DNA from: Psychrobacillus sp. FSL H8-0483
GTDB taxonomy: Bacteria > Bacillota > Bacilli > Bacillales_A > Planococcaceae
DNA: 64,000 nucleotides
NCBI RefSeq assembly: GCF_038637725.1
Contig: NZ_CP152052.1
Location: 3,603,001 to 3,667,000 of the forward strand
Direction of reading: 5' to 3'
The translations under genes and the position numbers were made by a program. Below, one piece after another: positions 61,185 through 64,000 of this stretch. The notes under the pieces are model-generated. The model did not search any database, was not told where the DNA came from, and worked only from the letters and a program-made list of their open reading frames with translations. Position 1 is the first letter of the stretch; each line of letters starts with the position of its first letter.

Positions 61185-62204
61185 TTATTTCTGCATGCCA
61201 AGTGCTGTTAATAATTCAACAATCACTTTATCTTGATCTTCTAAATAAGTAGTAAAGTCTTCTGCATTACGGTACTCACTTGCCCAACCGTTTTTCGTAA
61301 GCTCAGCCTTCCACTCTTCTGTTTCTACCATTTCTCCAAGTTTTTCAGACCAATATTTTTTAGCATCTTCCGACATTTCTTTCGGTCCAAATAGACCTCT
61401 CCAAATGGTAAACTCTGCATTGATACCAGACTCTTTAAATGTTGGTACTTCTGCTAGGTCACCTTCTAGACGTTCTGAAGAGCTCACTGCCAATACACGT
61501 ACATCCCCTGATTTTACATACGTTGCAATTGTAGATGCATCCGTCGCAATCACATCCGCATTTCCACCAAGTAGAGCAGCAACCGCTTCTCCACCGCCGT
61601 CATACGAAACATACTTCACTGTTTTTGGATCGATTCCTGCTTCAAATGCAGGTAATACTCCTACAAGATGGTCCATTGATCCAGGTGCTGATCCACCTGC
61701 AAGTGTCACTGCTGTCGGATCTTTTTTGATTGCATCTAACACGTCTTGTAATGTTTTATATGCTGAATCATTTTTAACAACAATTGCCCCATAATCACGA
61801 GTTAACTGTGCAAGTGGCGTTGTATCTTTGTAACCATAAGGACTGTTACCCTCTGCTTTATTGTTATTAATAAGAATTGGTGGTGACTTTACCATCAAGA
61901 CATAATCATTTTTTACTTCTTTTGTTGCAAACTCGGCCATGTAAACTGCTCCGCCGCCACCTGGTTTATTTTCAACCGTGATTGGTTTTTCGATTAATTT
62001 CGTATCATTCATTGTTTTGGCAATGGATCGTGCTGTTAAATCCCAACCGCCTCCAGCACCAGATGGAGCAACTAATGTAATATTATTCTTCGGATAGTCA
62101 GAAGATGAGCTTCCGCTTCCCCCTTCATCTGATGAACACGCTGCTAATCCGATTGACAATGAAGCTACTAAAGCAACAGACGATAATTTCTTCCACATTC
62201 TCAC
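61185..62204 (-). CDS. tctC: Tricarboxylate-binding lipoprotein TctC
   Basis: The 339-residue substrate-binding protein has a lipobox (SLSIGLAACSS), a Ser/Gly linker and the TTT-receptor fold (ITLVAPSGAGGGWDLTARSI, ENKPGGGGAVYMAEFA, ATDASTIATYVKSGDVRVLA). It captures the substrate outside the membrane. GTG at 62204 has AAGGGGG at 7 nt; ATG two codons later is too far. The promoter carries a cre site. Confidence 0.93.
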   Translation of the reverse strand: MRMWKKLSSVALVASLSIGLAACSSDEGGSGSSSSDYPKNNITLVAPSGAGGGWDLTARSIAKTMNDTKLIEKPITVENKPGGGGAVYMAEFATKEVKNDYVLMVKSPPILINNNKAEGNSPYGYKDTTPLAQLTRDYGAIVVKNDSAYKTLQDVLDAIKKDPTAVTLAGGSAPGSMDHLVGVLPAFEAGIDPKTVKYVSYDGGGEAVAALLGGNADVIATDASTIATYVKSGDVRVLAVSSSERLEGDLAEVPTFKESGINAEFTIWRGLFGPKEMSEDAKKYWSEKLGEMVETEEWKAELTKNGWASEYRNAEDFTTYLEDQDKVIVELLTALGMQK

Positions 62205-62230
62205 CGTAAATCCCCCTTAACCCCTAATTA

Positions 62231-62245
62231 TGATAGCGTTTTCAT
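62231..62245. promoter_or_regulatory. cre site at the tctC promoter
   Basis: Minus-strand ATGAAAACGCTATCA fits WTGNAANCGNWWNCW at every position. It lies just downstream of the -10 box, where CcpA would block transcription when preferred sugars are present. Confidence 0.75.
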
Positions 62246-62250
62246 ACGCT

Positions 62251-62279
62251 TAGATATAATTTATCAAAACATTAAGCAA
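62251..62279 (-). promoter_or_regulatory. tctCBA promoter
   Basis: Minus-strand TTGCTT (62279-62274), 17-bp spacer, TATCTA (62256-62251). Confidence 0.55.
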
Positions 62280-62339
62280 ACTCAATGCTTTTGGTGATAA
62301 GTTGGATAATGATGATTAAGCTCATTTTGTTCATATTGT

Positions 62340-63032
62340 TCACGATGACTGAATGAAATATCTCCGTTCCGGTCTGCCCACTGTTCCGTAAGTCAACTCT
62401 GCATAAACTAGCCTTTCGGATACTAGATATTCCAAATAGCGTCTTGCAGTGGAACGGCTCACACCCACTTGTAAGCCAAGTGATTCGGCAGTAATCCCTT
62501 CCTTAATTGTTTGAATCTGATTTACTATTTTATCTTTTGTCATTGGATCGATTCCTTTTGGAGGAATGGACTCTGTATGATTTATTGGCGTTACTGTATT
62601 GTTCCAAAGTGACTTGATAAGCTCTTCTTGGACATTTCCTTTGCCCGTAAGAATATCTCTTTTGGCTTTATAAGCGTGTAGACTTTCTTTGAATTTTTCA
62701 AACGTTAATGGTTTTAACATATAATCCGCTACGCCACTTCGAAATGCTTTTTTCACAATATCTGCCTCTGCAGCTGCAGTGATGAAAATAATATCCGTAT
62801 CTGGACTATGCTCCTGAATAACAGATAATAAGTCCGTACCTAAAGTATCCGGTAGGTACACATCCAATAAGACAAGGTCTGGCATATAAGAAATAATCCA
62901 ATCCTTTGCCTCTTCCCCTGTATTGGCAGAACCGATAACCTGAAACCCTTCTATCTTTTCAATAAATCGTCTATGAATGTCAGAAATTCTTTTATCATCT
63001 TCCACTATTAATATTTCAATTTGCTTTGTCAT
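62340..63032 (-). CDS. CitT/DctR-type response regulator
   Basis: The 230-residue regulator has a receiver domain (ILIVEDDKRISDIHRRFIEK, phospho-Asp in LVLLDVYLPD, Lys in DYMLKPLTF) and a C-terminal helix-turn-helix (ITAESLGLQVGVSRSTARRY). It overlaps the kinase gene by 17 nt and lies 135 bp upstream of tctC in the same direction, so it most likely activates the tct operon. Confidence 0.92.
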   Translation of the reverse strand: MTKQIEILIVEDDKRISDIHRRFIEKIEGFQVIGSANTGEEAKDWIISYMPDLVLLDVYLPDTLGTDLLSVIQEHSPDTDIIFITAAAEADIVKKAFRSGVADYMLKPLTFEKFKESLHAYKAKRDILTGKGNVQEELIKSLWNNTVTPINHTESIPPKGIDPMTKDKIVNQIQTIKEGITAESLGLQVGVSRSTARRYLEYLVSERLVYAELTYGTVGRPERRYFIQSS

Positions 63033-64000
63033 GTAAATACCCCCTTTTTGGAATAGAAACGATAAACAGTGCTCCTCCCAGATCCCCTCTTTCTAGAGCA
63101 ATAGAACCGCCTAAATCATCCAAATTTTCCTTTACCTTTACTAAGCCGTATCCACGATTCTCACCACTTTTTGTGGATACTTTCTCCTTCCAAACAACAT
63201 CTAGTACTTTCTCTGATATCCCCTTACCAGAGTCTTCTACTTCAATTAATATTTCTTCCCCATTATCGAAAATTAACACACGAACAACACGCTCTTCTTC
63301 AGGAAAACACTCTACTGCTTCAAACCCATTTGTCACTAAGTTTCCTATAATCGAAACAAAGAGATGCTTTTGTAAATGTTTTGGTAAATTCTCTAAGTAA
63401 CTATCTTCATCTAAAATAAACCGCACCTTCAATTCCTTCGCACGATTTAAAAAACCAATGACAATCCCACCGAGAAACGGATCTCGCAACCGCTTAGTCA
63501 TAAATTGAATTAAGGATTGGTGTTCCGCAGTCTCCACATGGATTAAACTAAGTGCTTCATCATAAGAATTTAATTGTATAAGCCCTGAAATGGTATATAG
63601 AAAGTTATTATACTCATGTGTTTGCGCACGTAATGCTTCCGTATATTGCTTCACTTGTGACAGCTCTTCCGCTAGACGATCGATATCAGATTGAAGACGG
63701 AAACTAGACACTGCTCCTACAATTTCGTCGCCTACACGAATTGGAATACGATTGACAATTACTTTTTTTCCCCTGATTTCCATCGGACGATCTAATTGCC
63801 CTTCCCCTGATGCCATCACATGCGGAAGATTCGTATTCGGTATTACCTCCCAGATGTTTCGACCAACTAATTCTGTTTGTTCCGGTAACGATAATATTTC
63901 ATGTGCTGCTAGATTCACCATGGTAATAATGCCATTCGCATCAACCATAATAATTCCTTCCCGAACAGATTCTATTAATGCATTACGTTCTGTAAATAAA
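63016..64000 (-). CDS. CitA/DcuS-type sensor histidine kinase, 5' end outside window
   Basis: The frame is open to base 64000 (ERNALIESVREGIIMVDANG across the edge), so the sensor and start lie beyond it; the ATG at 63948 is internal. Visible are a PAS domain, the phospho-His in RAQTHEYNNFLYTISGLIQL (SpoOB-type dimerisation domain) and the ATPase domain (IIGNLVTNGFEAV, EDSGKGIS, NRGYGLVKVKENL). The extracellular domain expected for citrate/dicarboxylate sensors cannot be checked. Confidence 0.92.
   Translation of the reverse strand, partial: LFTERNALIESVREGIIMVDANGIITMVNLAAHEILSLPEQTELVGRNIWEVIPNTNLPHVMASGEGQLDRPMEIRGKKVIVNRIPIRVGDEIVGAVSSFRLQSDIDRLAEELSQVKQYTEALRAQTHEYNNFLYTISGLIQLNSYDEALSLIHVETAEHQSLIQFMTKRLRDPFLGGIVIGFLNRAKELKVRFILDEDSYLENLPKHLQKHLFVSIIGNLVTNGFEAVECFPEEERVVRVLIFDNGEEILIEVEDSGKGISEKVLDVVWKEKVSTKSGENRGYGLVKVKENLDDLGGSIALERGDLGGALFIVSIPKRGYLHDKAN

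Overview
The window is low-GC Firmicute chromosome, most like a spore-forming Bacillaceae/Planococcaceae (Psychrobacillus/Lysinibacillus/Sporosarcina type). Evidence: the Bacillus-type phaRBC/phaQP cluster, CIRCE-controlled groESL, the tsaE-tsaB-rimI-tsaD cluster beside an ABC-F gene and rex, strong AGGAGG Shine-Dalgarno sites, TTG/GTG starts, and a BclB-like spore-surface domain. No rRNA, tRNA, CRISPR array or intact insertion sequence was seen. The taxonomic call is an inference from gene content.

Layout. 1-1441: a MutS2-like gene leaving the left edge, behind a 400-nt leader that carries a 7-codon upstream ORF, two terminators and an 8-bp antiterminator pairing. 1469-5057: polyhydroxyalkanoate synthesis, phaC-phaB-phaR leftward and phaQ-phaP rightward. 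5587-9852: phosphotransferase system (ptsI, ptsH, an N-acetylglucosamine-type IIBC, a IIA). 10134-15085: gene remnants, an EcsC protein and a LysM/beta-propeller protein. 15279-18942: SDR/acyl-CoA ligase pair and a repeat-built propeller. 19282-23871: graveyard of four decayed tyrosine recombinases with an att-like direct repeat, around an SF0329-type gene, a BclB-like gene and a vanadium-haloperoxidase-like phosphatase. 23886-29501: groEL-groES, CPBP protease, rex, ABC-F. 29550-32616: a 21-bp-period array, a DnaA-box cluster and the tsa operon. 32943-35755: YugN, SGNH hydrolase, acyltransferase and a type I toxin locus. 35859-40093: a decayed beta-ketoadipate cluster (pcaF, pcaJ, pcaI intact; catB, decarboxylase and lactonase reduced to scars) with an IclR regulator. 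40449-52029: mixed housekeeping and hypothetical genes, including a nonsense-mutated NRDE gene. 52204-54010: three single-gene modules, each bounded by a type A and a type B short palindrome. 54091-58758: AraC, DUF4181, GNAT, a MerR-controlled operon with pcp, and an alpha/beta hydrolase flanked by duplicated 20-bp-period elements. 59136-64000: tctA-tctB-tctC tricarboxylate transporter with a citrate-type two-component system; the kinase leaves the right edge.

Together the intact genes describe a heterotroph that stores PHA, takes up amino sugars and tricarboxylates under CcpA-type control, and is losing an aromatic-degradation route. The least explained features are the palindrome-bounded gene modules, the MutS2 attenuator, the helically phased 20/21-bp arrays and the recombinase graveyard beside groEL.
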